Program-made: the position numbers and the translations under genes
DNA from: Ifrita kowaldi
Taxonomy: Eukaryota; Chordata; Aves; Passeriformes; Cinclosomatidae
Length of the DNA: 64,000 nt
Direction: 5' to 3'
Assembly: GCA_013398055.1 (NCBI GenBank)
Contig: VZRS01003934.1
Span: 124,001 to 188,000, forward strand
Part shown: positions 50,001-58,929 of the stretch, piece by piece
Layout of the letters: every line of letters begins with the position of its first letter
How positions within the stretch are numbered: position 1 is the stretch's first letter
Notes under the pieces: model-generated
Seen by the model: only the letters and a program-made list of their open reading frames with translations
Databases searched by the model: none
Told to the model about the DNA's origin: nothing

Positions 50001-53000
50001 ATTCAGAACAGCACCAACTGCTCTTTCCATTGAATTTTCTTTTCTTTGTAGTCTACGTTATTAAATAAAATCAAGGATACAGGCATTCAAAATACAGACA
50101 GTGAAGAGAATCACTAGGGTTGAAGCCATCTGGAACCTTCTGACAGGGCCCTTCGAGTTGCACTGCTCCTCCCTCCAAAAGTGCTCAGCTCCAGAACACA
50201 GGTCACATGGTACAGAATATGCTTTTTCCCACTGGATCCCAACTGCCTGAGGTATGAGAACACTGTAGGAGACAGCACTAAGTTACATCTTTTCTAGATC
50301 ACAGCAAGCTCAAAACATCATCGTTGCATCACTGCTGCGAATCACAGCTCCTCCTGGCAAGCTGTTATAAAATACGCAAGGGTGAACAGGGTAGAAGTAT
50401 CTGCAATCTTAATTATCTTTTTCCACTGTTAAAATGTGAGCCAATCAGCACTTAATACTATATTAGTTCTCATCAACTTTAAAAAGAACAAATGCCCATT
50501 CTCAAGGTATCACAGATGTACTTCGTGCGTATTTTCGGCCACACCACACAGCCAGGGTACAAAGCTCAGGCCTTCTTACATTTACGTACCAACAAAAAAG
50601 ACATCTTTCAAACATCTCGTAAGTGAAACTCAAATAATAACAGCAGAAAAGGGGAAGAGACAGATCATAAAGATTCCATGTGGCAGGAACCACCAACTTC
50701 ACAAAGCACCTTCCTCCTTACAGTACATCTCACTACAAAAATACAACTATGGAGATCCAATTTAACTGTTTGATTCCACATTTTAAGCTTCTATTTTTAA
50801 AATAAAAGTGACCTTTGCACTGAGGATGAGTTAAGCCTCTTAATGCAAACATATCTACTTTTGTCTAGTTTATCCTGTAGTCTTAAGGGCTTACATCTCT
50901 GAATGTGTCCAAGCCCAAATAAAGAACCAAATAAATAATGAAAATATAAATTGCTATAGTGGCCATGAACAACAGATAACCATTCAAGGCCTCTGGTATC
51001 TCATCTATTGTACAGTATAAAGCAGAAACCCACTTCAGATGAAAAAGCAAGCTTTTACTTTGCAGATTCCTGCAGGAGCAGAACCAGTTAAAATATTTTC
51101 ATTAAGAATTAACCTAGCAACACACACTTGCCCTTCCATGAAGACAAGCAGCAGGTGAAAGGACAACTAACTACTTCAAAAATATAAAAATAAAAAGGAC
51201 AGCAAAGCAGAGTTCAGTCCCTCATATCTATCAAGAGGTTAATTTCTGAACTGTACTGCCACTTAAATAAATTCCTTTCAAAAAATTTAACCGTTACCTT
51301 CAAGTTCTTGCATGAATTTTATTTTTCACAAAGTACCTCAATTTCAGAATGCACAAACCTACTCCTTTTAGAAGAATAAATCACCCTGATTATTACTGCT
51401 TTGATTTTTTTAAAAGCAAAAGGTACACTACTTTTCACAACATTTTTTATTTCCCATTATAATGTTTTGTCCTCATTACACCAGTTCCTGGAAGCGGATG
51501 CTCACTACAACTCACAGGACACAAAGAAGTAAGACAGCATGCTTTTGCATGTTTAAAAGCATTTTAACACGTTTTATGCTACCCAATATGATGTTTCTCA
51601 GGAACGGGAATGTGCTTTTTAAAGGACACTCTCTATAGGAATCAATTTAGTATCTTTATAAACTAAAAGGGCCTACAATACTTCCCTGCTTGCTGCAGGG
51701 ATGCCAACTAATAATTCCTAAGATTTTAGTAAAATAGATTTTTAGATGTTTTCAGATTCTGAGAGACATGCACTGCAGTATGTAAAATACAAACCTACCA
51801 CCTGCATCAAGAAGAACTTTCTGCCTACGGCCTTACTTATCCAATTTCAAAATAGATGCTTAATTTTCAAAAAAGAAATTTTTTCGCACACATTCTTCAG
51901 TCAGATTTAAGTGATAAAGCAGTTAAATCGAAAGGAGCATGTAAAAACTGTTTGATGGTTATTCCCAAACAGTATTAAGTTGATTTTGTTTTGCCTTCAA
52001 AAAGAACTAGACAATCAGGATTTGCACAAGTGTTCCTTAAACAACTGACTTCTGTTTCTCTTCCTTAAGTCATTGTGTTTGACAGAGGAAAAGCAATTGT
52101 TGGCTTTAACCTGCCAGTCATTTCTGCTCAAAGACAACCTTCTGAAAATACACAAATTTCACAACAAAGCTTCAAACAAGCACAGTGGAAGACATGGAGG
52201 AGAGGTGTGTGTAGTAGTTCACAGGCAATGGAAGATGTTGGTGCTCAGAAATAAAAATTCTGCTGTAACTGACCCAGAAAGTGTATAGTGGTAGAACAGG
52301 AATGGTTATCTCTCTCCACTAAAGAAGTATAGAACATAGTCTCCTGAATTAGTTATCAAGAACAGACACTGTGTGCTGCTTACATTTCATCCAGTACCTC
52401 AGTACTACATTCTGCACCTTTTTTCCCCCTTTCCAACAACGCCTGGCTAGTAGGTTCACTAAGCATGTACATTATTAAGAGTATATCTGGAGAGACAGAT
52501 AGGCCTCTCCCACTGACCTCAGCTTTCTTTTCCTTTTGCACCTCTCGGATAGCAGCTTCCCTCTTGCCCTGCAGCTGCTATCTGCCTTATACCAAAAATT
52601 CTGCCTGCACATCCCACTGCCAGCTTGCAAACCTCCAACCGTATTCCCAACTGTTCACACCACACCTTCCACAGCACACGCCAGACCAAGTACTCATGCT
52701 TGCCAAAAATCAGACCTTTTACATATAAAACCTGACGATTTTCAGTGTCTCAAGGTTCCTGTAAAAACCTAATCAACTTAGGCTTATCCTATGGATCTGT
52801 TACAGTTTAGATTATTAGATATTCCTCTGGTTTTCTTTCTTCACAAGAGTGAAAAAACACACGAATGCATTTCCTATCACCTCAGGCAGCACTCCTGCAG
52901 ATCCTTGCCTCAAACCCAACAGGTTTCACGGTTGGGTTTCTCTTTCTCCCTGCCGCTCAGGGTCAGGAGCTCTGATCTAATTTCTTCCAGAAACAGACAA

Positions 53001-56000
53001 ACAGATCTCATATCTCTCTTTCTACAGCACAGCCTATTCATTTGCCACTGCCCTGTGCAGAGTGAGTGATAATCGGTTCCATTCTGCACCAGCATAGGTT
53101 CTCCATGAAAGCAAAATTTTAAAATGCTGGCAAAAGCTTCTGTGCCACTGAAATAAAAGATAGCAAAGTTAGTCTCCTTGAGTGTGACCTTATGAACTTC
53201 CAGTTTTGAAGCATTATTTCAATATCATAAATGAACACGTTGTTTACATACAGTAAGTAGTCTTCGACAGATGTTTTTAAAAGCCTAAAAGCTTTGTGAT
53301 CCAGTCTCTAAGATATCCCAACCCAACTCCAGAATTTCAGCGGAAAAAAGAAGAGGTTGCTTAGAGTCCATCACGAAGAGCTGCTTCCACAAGGGAGCTC
53401 TTTAGCACTGAAACATATGTTCAGGCTAGCAGGGAACAGCAGCGGAACTGGAAGGCATCCTATCCATCAGCCCCAGTTTGCACATCTCAAACAGTACAAT
53501 GTTTCACACACACTGTATAAAGTAATTTGAGCTACTTCTTAGACAGCTACATACATGTTTCTGCACTCAAATTCATGGAGCCTATTTCTGTAGTGCAGTC
53601 ACAGCTGACTCTTTAATTCAGTATAACACATAACAGGAGGAAAATACGTATTTCAGAATATAACTTACGTTGTCTCAGTCCTCTGACTTGTGACCAGACC
53701 ATTTATGAAGGTCAGACTACAGAGTCTCACAAGAACATAAAACAGAAGTCCTATTTCTGTGACCAGATCATAAATAATATTCCTTGAGCCCTGCGGAAAG
53801 GCCGTATCACTGCCAGCAGCCAGATATCAGTCACAAGGGAACAGGCCAGTCCAGGTAATCAATAACTTCACATAAGGCCACCATTGTGTTTTTGGTCTGG
53901 GCCTGAACTCGCCATTTGCAGCCCCAACCCACAAGCAAACCACAAACTGCAGGATGTGAGGTTTCACAAAAATCGAGAATGGAAAAAATAAATGAAGAGC
54001 TAAGCCTTGCTCTCCTTTTCAAAAACTCTTTAGGTTAAGATTTTGGCATGGGCTCCAATTTCAGAGAAATGTAGATAGATCTTACTGAAATATCGTCACT
54101 GGAAAATAGGAAAAGCTTGGGGGAGAAGGGCAGGTGAGAAAACTGTTCTCTTTTCCCCATACTTTTACTCTAGCACCATTACTTCACAAAAAAATAAACA
54201 AAATGGCTTAAGATTCTGCCTACAAACACCACAGCATGTGCTTACGTACAGAGAAACATCTGTATTTGACAGAGGATGCTGAAATTTATGTGATTTCAGA
54301 AAAAAAAAAACAACTGGGTAAATATATGAAAAAAGCCACAAAAGACCATTAGGGCCATACCAACAGCTCATCACGGGTACCTGATCCACAAACGGTGGGA
54401 GCTGGGGAAGTGCTCTGCAGAACTGTCAGTAATGTGCCTGGCCTGTCCCCACCCTCCTACCCAGGCATTCCGGATCAGCCACGTTGTGCAAGCAGGGATG
54501 TGAAGGGTGGGGCTGGCACACAAAGCTTGGAGGTACTGCAGCTCCAGGTCACAGCATGGCTGAGATAGAGCAAGATCCGGGTTCTAGCAATCCATGGACA
54601 TAAAATCTTCAAAACAAGAACACATCAGGTACCGTATTCCCTGAATCAGACAATGCACTTCTCTTAGCTAGAAGGCCAGGAACATCAAATACCCTGCCAG
54701 GCAGCAAGGCTGTTCTTGAACCCATTTTTCTTGCCCAACTAGATACACACTGGAGAATTAACTCCTTCCATACCTAAACGTAAGCACTATATTTTTAATA
54801 GTAATAGACACATTTTACAAAGGTGCTTTACTATACATATTATTACCTCCCATACATGCCAAATACCCCAAATCAGATACCCAAACACCAGAACAGACTG
54901 GCTCACTTCCATGTTAACATGCCACTAAGACAGACTCACTTGATAGCACCCTACCACAATTTTAATCTAAAAAATACACTAAAAACATCAGGCTGAACAT
55001 TTTTACTTCATGAAGTAACATAGTAATTTTCCCTCCTAGTTCATAAAATGAGAGTTTGACCCAACATAGAACGGAACAGACATGCATTTTTCCACTGACC
55101 TATACAGGATCACATCACTTGACAATTACAAGGTTAATACGTTTCATAACATGCTTTTAAAATATTAAATTATTTGTTTCTCACTGTAGAGTATTTTGGA
55201 AACAAAGTAAGAGTTATAAATGGTTGCACCATAATTGCTGTCACAAATCACCACTTATACATTATATAACAAATAGGAGCCAAACAGCTGATGAGGTTCC
55301 AGAGGCATCTGCTGCCAGAGTGGGGCTGAGATTCCTGCCATCCCCATCTTCCCGTCCCCATCCTCCCAGGACAGCATTCTGACTCCTGTTTAGACACTTG
55401 CCATCACAGTTCTTTGCAGAGCCCCACTGCAAACTAAATAATTCCACTTTTAAAAAATGGCACAGAAAGCTATAAGCAGTCAATTAAACAGAAACAACAC
55501 GTCCTGTAAATTATTTCAAACCATCTATACTAAAGACAGTTTCAAAAACATCACCTTACTTTCACAGATTTTGGCAAATCATTTGTGCAACAGCAAGATC
55601 CTTCCACTCAGCACAATACAATACATATGCATACTTTCTTGATACATTCTTGTCCATCAAAAGTGAACCAGTGCTCTTGGTTTGAAATACTTAAATGCTA
55701 CAGGCAAACAAATTCTGAAACAAACAAACCCAAAGTACGTATCTCAGCTACCCCTGCTCCAAAGCTCAAGTTCCTGTAATTCCTCTGCCTCCTAGGTGGT
55801 CTCAACTCCACCACCAGATTATTTCCCTCAAGTGCTTCACTGGTAAACTATCTGAGAGACTATGTAATTTAATTAGTATAAATCATAAAGAAAACAAGAG
55901 GATAAAGCCGCCACTGCTGCACACGCTTGGAAAGCAAGCCTGCAAAATGCATTCACTTGCCGAGTTTGTTTTCACCTTCTCTAAATCAAGAGAAATAAAG

Positions 56001-58929
56001 TATTTAACTGCAGCAGAATAAGCAAAGAAGCTTAAATTTTATGTCCTTCACAAGCATGTTCTGTAAGACACAGAGAATCAGGCCTAGACCAGGAAGTTTT
56101 CCCGGCACAACTGTGCTTGTTAGGAAACGCAACAGAGGGAACATCATAAATACCAGTGCAGGTCTTGAGAACAAGTCTTCAAACAAGGAGTCATCACTCC
56201 CGTGAGACTTTCTCTGTTTAAGGAACAGACATGATGACAGCACAATAACATTCATTTATACCATGAAGTCTTTATGCAATAGCTGAGCTGCACTTGTGAT
56301 CATAATTACTATAATCAGAAATTTATTGAATCTGCTGCCTGATCCTAGAAAAGTTACTTTTTTTGAAAAAATATTTTAAGATTGTTTAAGGTCCAATTTC
56401 AAAACCAGCATGCTAAAGGCAGAAATATGAACTTTTAAACAACATTAGCAGGCTACAAGAACCACAACTTTTCTTTTCCCTTGGCTATTTACTGCATATT
56501 AAATATGACTGAATGCTATGATGGGTATCACAGTCCCATTTATTTCAATTACTATTTACTAAAACTGTGAACAGTCATTAGCACATCAGAATGTACACAG
56601 ATGCTCATTAAACACAAGGATCTTCCTCAGCAAATCTGAGTATAGATGTGGTAATAACCTGTCGCATTACCACACAGACCTCCAGCAGCAAAGTCATTTT
56701 TTTATTAAATCACTAGTATGCTTGCTGTCACTGCAGGGAGCAAGTTCATTTCTCAAACCTAAGATACTGTAAAACTTGTAAAATATTTGACACAAAACTA
56801 AGAGAAAATAAATCGAGGACACAAGAAATCCAATTAACACTCACACAACAAAGACTTGGAGTTTGGATCCAGCCACAAACACAGATGGGGCAAACGGCGT
56901 GTGCATCATGTCTAGAAAACACCTCTCCTAGTCAGATGTAGGTTTTTTGACAGTACATTTCTGTAAGTCAAGGATGGTTTCAATTCACAGAAATTACTTC
57001 CACACTTTCTTCTGAGGAAATGAAAGGTGCAATACCAAACAATAAATACTTATTCTATGACTTGTCACTTCAGAAAGCTGTGTAAATTTATTACTGATGA
57101 AAGGAGCCAAGATTCATAGCTCATGATAATTACATTTCCTCATTAACAAAGATGTGAATAAGACAGCACCAGTGAGCACACTTATTTTAAAAACGTCTCA
57201 AGAAGTTCTAGCTGGGAGGTCTAGAGAGTATTTTCTTTTCTTCTCTAGAATGACCAACAATGTATTTGTACATGAGCTTCTTTGGCCTTCACAGCATGGG
57301 TCTACAGCCCAACAGTTATGATAAGTACTGTATTACTCTGAGCAAATACAGTCCTAATCCAGGACTATTCAGGAGGATTCTAAAACTCCCACAGCAATGC
57401 TTTCTGTGACACACTTTACCTAAGTATTTTAAGTTAGGACATTTCTATCAGCAAGCTACAGCCTACAGTGTAAGAGATGCAGCACCACACTTTTTTTTAC
57501 TTTTGCCTAAACCTCGTGGTGCAGCCGATGGGATGTGAACAGCATGGCCATACTTGCCTCAAACTCAAGGAATGAGAAAACGGGGACAAGAGGAGCCAGC
57601 CAGGCAAACTTGTTTACTCTCGAGGAGGCTCAGGGGAACCTCATCATTCTGTATAACTCCTTTACAGGAGGCTGTATTGAGATAGGGGCCAGTCTCTTCT
57701 GCTGTGCCTGCAGTGAGGACCACAGAAAATGGCCTTAAACTGGGACAGAGGAAATTCAGATTAGATACTAGAAAAAAAATTCTCNATACAAAAGCAAAAT
57801 GTCCGCCATCTTCACAGGCTGCTGCTGCCGCCGCCGGGCCGGACGGGGCCGCGCCACGCTAAGGGCGGCCCCGCCGCGGGGCCGAGGCGGCCGGGGGGGC
57901 ATTACCTTGATGCAGTAGGGCGGCTCGTCGAACGTAACCAGCATGTACCTGTCGCCGCGGCTGGCCGGGTCCCGGGCCCGCAGCTGCGGAGAGAACGGAG
58001 AGAAGCGGCGTGAGCAGGGCGAGGGGGGCGAGGGGGGCGGCGGCTCCCCCAGCGCCGCGCACTCACCTTCATGAAGATCTCCACGGCGCCCTTGGCGATG
58101 TCCAGGTAGCTGGTGCCCAGGTACGCCCGCTGGTTCATAGAGGCGGACGTGTCTATGAGGANNNNNNNNNNNNNNNNNNNNNNNNNNNNNNNNNNNNNNN
58201 NNNNNNNNNNNNNNNNNNNNNNNNNNNNNNNNNNNNNNNNNNNNNNNNNNNNNNNNNNNNNNNNNNNNNNNNNNNNNNNNNNNNNNNNNNNNNNNNNNNN
58301 NNNNNNNNNNNNNNNNNNNNNNNNNNNNNNNNNNNNNNNNNNNNNNNNNNNNNNNNNNNNNNNNNNNNNNNNNNNNNNNNNNNNNNNNNNNNNNNNNNNN
58401 NNNNNNTCACTGTCTCTGGAGGTGTTTAAGAGGCTGGCACTGGATGATGTGGTTTAGTAGTTTAGAAATTACAGTAGCAGTACTGGGTTGATGGCTGGAC
58501 TTGGTGATCTTAATGATCTCTTCCAACCTTGATAATTCGATGGCTTCACATCCAGCTCACCACATCCCTGCACGGAGCGCCGGCTGCGAGCACCTTTCAC
58601 AGAACTGGTGCAGGCTACCGTGCTCAGCGGGATGAACGGGGCGGGGGGGCGGGGTACAGCGGGACACACAACCCCAACACTGTGGCTTCTTGAACTGCGG
58701 AGGCGGAAACAGCCACGGGTGCCGTCCCACACCCACAGCCGCGCCAGGGCCGGGGCTCCGCGCTGCTACTGCCCCGCAGCTGTGAGGAGTAACTNCTCCC
58801 CCAGCGCCGCGCACTCACCTTCATGAAGATCTCCACGGCGCCCTTGGCGATGTCCAGGTAGCTGGTGCCCAGGTACGCCCGCTGGTTCATAGAGGCGGAC
58901 GTGTCTATGAGGAAGAGGAGGATCGGCAT
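19951..58929 (-). CDS. INTS6L: INTS6L (Integrator complex subunit 6-like, DDX26B), complete, 18 coding exons
   Basis: INTS6L is the paralogue of INTS6, a nuclear Integrator subunit of the PP2A-recruiting module that acts on snRNA 3' ends and paused RNA polymerase II. Exons in transcript order: 58819-58929, 57906-57983, 40511-40660, 39998-40087, 39498-39681, 38496-38624, 36465-36628, 35243-35395, 33521-33653, 27563-27657, 26700-26810, 24826-25041, 24212-24335, 23519-23661, 22945-23176, 21940-22332, 20482-20575, 19951-20050. They sum to 2,700 bp: 899 residues plus stop, with consistent phases and GT-AG borders. An N-terminal von Willebrand A domain carries the MIDAS motif DTSAS (9-13), GLTTLG (84-89) and ITDG (128-131). 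A basic KRRR lies at 658-661. The C-terminal Integrator/SAGE1-type helical domain is about 820-899. Residues such as EPSILITITDGNKL and SVPTDESAITQMC match INTS6L rather than INTS6. There are no helicase motifs despite the DDX26B alias. Confidence 0.96.
20051..21939 (-). other. INTS6L: INTS6L introns 17 and 16, flanking exon 17
   Basis: Intron 17 (20051-20481) and intron 16 (20576-21939) are AT-rich. I see no repeat or further exon in them. Confidence 0.85.
20482..20575 (-). CDS. INTS6L: INTS6L exon 17
   Basis: Encodes YEKIFSLLEEVQG and EIQKYFIEFAIKEAA, the core of the conserved C-terminal helical domain (residues 836-866). It enters in phase 1 and leaves in phase 2 (GCAAG|gtttgt). Confidence 0.95.
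21940..22332 (-). CDS. INTS6L: INTS6L exon 16 (largest coding exon)
   Basis: 393 bp, residues 705-835. Most of it is an acidic, low-conservation linker (for example GEDEMLPNDLDSLPVEFN). The last part, DIKIKVMKEVRKPGR, starts the conserved C-terminal domain. The donor is AGAA|gtaagt. Confidence 0.94.
22333..22944 (-). other. INTS6L: INTS6L intron 15
   Basis: 612 bp, AT-rich. No recognisable element. Confidence 0.85.
22945..23176 (-). CDS. INTS6L: INTS6L exon 15 (GC-rich, basic segment)
   Basis: Encodes GMMIDEADEFVAGPQNKIKR, then PGEPN, LKRRRSMSPLLRRPQSPP, and VTNHVGGKGPP (residues 628-704). The KRRR cluster is a likely nuclear localisation signal, and the SP-rich context suggests phosphorylation; both are inferred. 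The third codon positions are almost all G or C, unlike neighbouring exons. Acceptor ttttcag|GGT, donor AAAG|gtacac. Confidence 0.95.
23177..23518 (-). other. INTS6L: INTS6L intron 14
   Basis: 342 bp. No recognisable element. Confidence 0.85.
23519..23661 (-). CDS. INTS6L: INTS6L exon 14
   Basis: Encodes CLHSVPVAQMGNYQEYLK and PSPLREIDPDQPKRLHTFG (residues 580-627), one of the most conserved INTS6-family blocks. Acceptor gttgcag|AC, donor AAG|gtagga. Confidence 0.95.
23662..24211 (-). other. INTS6L: INTS6L intron 13
   Basis: 550 bp. I see nothing further in it. Confidence 0.85.
24212..24335 (-). CDS. INTS6L: INTS6L exon 13
   Basis: Encodes DLKPQAFRNAYDIPRRSLLD and QLTRMRTNLLKTH (residues 539-579). 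Acceptor actag|GAT, donor GAAG|gtaagg. Confidence 0.95.
24336..24825 (-). other. INTS6L: INTS6L intron 12
   Basis: 490 bp, AT-rich, without recognisable elements. Confidence 0.85.
24826..25041 (-). CDS. INTS6L: INTS6L exon 12
   Basis: Encodes residues 467-538, from TKIESERIIGSVGKKV through KEFAGFHIGLLNK. Phase 0 at both ends. Acceptor ttttag|ACA, donor AAG|gtaaac. Confidence 0.95.
25042..26699 (-). other. INTS6L: INTS6L intron 11
   Basis: 1,658 bp, AT-rich. An A/C-rich low-complexity stretch lies near 25655-25695. No mobile element is recognisable. Confidence 0.8.
26700..26810 (-). CDS. INTS6L: INTS6L exon 11
   Basis: Encodes PLKKALRMMGAPNLISDNLD and YSVISYLKKLSQQ (residues 430-466). Phase 0 at both ends. 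Acceptor cttatag|CCA, donor CAG|gtagta. Confidence 0.95.
26811..27562 (-). other. INTS6L: INTS6L intron 10
   Basis: 752 bp. No recognisable element. Confidence 0.85.
27563..27657 (-). CDS. INTS6L: INTS6L exon 10
   Basis: Encodes DLFKVHKLKPNLKWRQAFD and KTMPPYYLL (residues 398-429). Acceptor gttgcag|AT, donor CTG|gtatgt. Confidence 0.95.
27658..33520 (-). other. INTS6L: INTS6L intron 9 (5.9 kb)
   Basis: The second-largest intron, moderately AT-rich. I find no exon-like block, no CR1 and no SINE that I can support. Confidence 0.75.
33521..33653 (-). CDS. INTS6L: INTS6L exon 9
   Basis: Encodes VFVSSSGKYSELGHPFGYL and NLFVMPYNYPVLLPLL (residues 354-397). Acceptor ttgtcag|GTA, donor TTAG|gtaggt. 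Confidence 0.95.
33654..35242 (-). other. INTS6L: INTS6L intron 8
   Basis: 1,589 bp, AT-rich. I see nothing further. Confidence 0.8.
35243..35395 (-). CDS. INTS6L: INTS6L exon 8
   Basis: Encodes PPRTAHPVVRFSCVDCEP, then KLPFDKYELEPSPLTQYIL and the tail to HTCWQ (residues 303-353). Phase 0 at both ends. Acceptor tttcag|CCT, donor CAG|gtactt. Confidence 0.95.
35396..36464 (-). other. INTS6L: INTS6L intron 7
   Basis: 1,069 bp. No recognisable element. Confidence 0.8.
36465..36628 (-). CDS. INTS6L: INTS6L exon 7
   Basis: Encodes QPWHSCHKLIYVRPNPKTG and GHWPIPESFWPDQN (residues 248-302). Acceptor attttag|AT, donor CTG|gtaagt. Confidence 0.95.
36629..38495 (-). other. INTS6L: INTS6L intron 6
   Basis: 1,867 bp. 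No supported element. Confidence 0.8.
38496..38624 (-). CDS. INTS6L: INTS6L exon 6
   Basis: Encodes RSYCVRTQRMLNQCLESLV and QSGVVINFEKSGPDP (residues 205-247). The CVRTQR wording distinguishes INTS6L from INTS6. Acceptor gcatag|GT, donor GAAG|gtacag. Confidence 0.95.
38625..39497 (-). other. INTS6L: INTS6L intron 5
   Basis: 873 bp. It holds an A-rich aaacaaac/aaaccaaa low-complexity tract near 39150-39205. Nothing else. Confidence 0.8.
39498..39681 (-). CDS. INTS6L: INTS6L exon 5
   Basis: Encodes LHLPLNSPLPGSELTKEPF, RWDQRLFALVLRLPG and SVPTDESAITQMCEVTG (residues 144-204), the C-terminal half of the VWA domain. Acceptor ttaccag|CTT, donor GGAG|gtaact. Confidence 0.96.
39682..39997 (-). other. 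INTS6L: INTS6L intron 4
   Basis: 316 bp, no recognisable element. Confidence 0.85.
39998..40087 (-). CDS. INTS6L: INTS6L exon 4
   Basis: Encodes GRNPFFLEPSILITITDG (a MIDAS-contributing Asp at about 130) and NKLTNTAGVQEE (residues 114-143). Acceptor ctatag|GGA, donor GAG|gtaaac. Confidence 0.96.
40088..40510 (-). other. INTS6L: INTS6L intron 3
   Basis: 423 bp, no recognisable element. Confidence 0.85.
40511..40660 (-). CDS. INTS6L: INTS6L exon 3
   Basis: Encodes AGWKENHATFMNELKNLQ, SGLTTLGQALRSSFDLLNLN and the tail to DNYGQ (residues 64-113). GLTTLG supplies the Thr of the MIDAS site. Phase 0 at both ends. Acceptor gtaacag|GCT, donor CAG|gtaaca. It follows the 17.2-kb intron. Confidence 0.96.
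42142..42155. repeat. (AC)n microsatellite
   Basis: A short perfect AC run in INTS6L intron 2. Confidence 0.8.
49096..49109. repeat. T14 homopolymer
   Basis: A run of 14 T in INTS6L intron 2. No retroelement body is recognisable beside it. Confidence 0.85.
49493..49517. repeat. (AAT)n microsatellite
   Basis: An imperfect AAT run with one AAC unit, in INTS6L intron 2. Confidence 0.75.
57801..57812 (-). promoter_or_regulatory. YY1-type motif AAGATGGCGGAC downstream of INTS6L exon 2
   Basis: Read on the minus strand, this is a close match to the YY1 consensus AAGATGGCGGC. It lies in the CpG-rich start of intron 2, 94 bases past the exon 2 donor. YY1 sites often sit just downstream of transcription starts. 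Binding is inferred. Confidence 0.5.
57906..57983 (-). CDS. INTS6L: INTS6L exon 2
   Basis: Encodes LRARDPASRGDRYMLVTFDE and PPYCIK (residues 38-63). Phase 0 at both ends. Acceptor ctccgcag|CTG, donor AAG|gtaatg. GC-rich. Confidence 0.96.
57984..58066 (-). other. INTS6L: INTS6L intron 1, about 83 bp
   Basis: A very short GC-rich intron between exon 2 and the truncated exon 1 copy, with gtgagtgc donor and ctccgcag acceptor. The assembled distance to the intact exon 1 copy (835 bp) is inflated by the misassembly, so 83 bp is the likely true length. Confidence 0.75.
58067..58162 (-). CDS. INTS6L: INTS6L exon 1, duplicate copy truncated by the N gap
   Basis: This repeats exon 1 codons 6-37 (FLIDTSASMNQR through EIFMK) base for base, then stops at the gap at 58163. 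The first five codons are missing. With its flank it matches the copy at 58819-58914 exactly. It is almost certainly an assembly duplicate of a single exon, not a second gene. Confidence 0.85.
58163..58406. other. Assembly gap (N)
   Basis: 244 unknown bases. Single Ns also occur at 3261, 4183, 57785 and 58795; three of them are in or next to GC-rich promoter sequence. Confidence 0.99.
58407..58548 (+). mobile_element. CR1 LINE 3' fragment
   Basis: Plus-oriented CR1 3' end: ggaggtgtttaagaggctgg, ggttgatggctggacttgg, tgatcttaatgatctcttcc, aaccttgataattcgat. It begins at the gap edge and probably extended into it. Confidence 0.85.
58549..58818. other. GC-rich segment between the gap and intact INTS6L exon 1
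   Basis: Non-repetitive GC-rich DNA ending at an N (58795). From 58796 onward the sequence repeats the intron 1/exon 1 border. This segment sits inside intron 1 in the assembly but is probably misplaced. I see no gene in it. Confidence 0.6.
58819..58929 (-). CDS. INTS6L: INTS6L exon 1 (intact copy, start codon 58927-58929)
   Basis: Encodes MPILLFLIDTSASMNQRAYL and GTSYLDIAKGAVEIFMK. The universal INTS6-family N-terminus MPILLFLIDTSASMNQR fixes the start, and DTSAS is the metal-binding MIDAS motif of the VWA domain. The donor is AAG|gtgagt. Confidence 0.97.

Larger units (their letters stand above)
40661..57905 (-). other. INTS6L: INTS6L intron 2 (17.2 kb)
   Basis: One very long phase-0 intron, AT-rich except at its start on the minus strand (about 57795-57905), where the CpG island extends into it. 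I recognise an (AC)n tract (42142-42155), a T14 run (49096-49109), an (AAT)n tract (49493-49517) and a direct repeat of gtaaaatattttt at about 43081-43115. I recognise no CR1 or LTR. Plus-strand open frames at 41378-42122 are discussed as a finding. Confidence 0.8.

Noticed and set aside
58067..58162. A second INTS6L-like gene or real exon duplication
   Set aside because: The copy is base-identical and both breakpoints coincide with N positions, so misassembly is far more likely.
58153..58410. Open frames running through the N block
   Set aside because: They are made of unknown bases and carry no information.
19951..58929. A DEAD-box helicase, as the alias DDX26B would suggest
   Set aside because: No Walker A, DEAD or other helicase motifs are present. 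The protein is a VWA-domain Integrator subunit.
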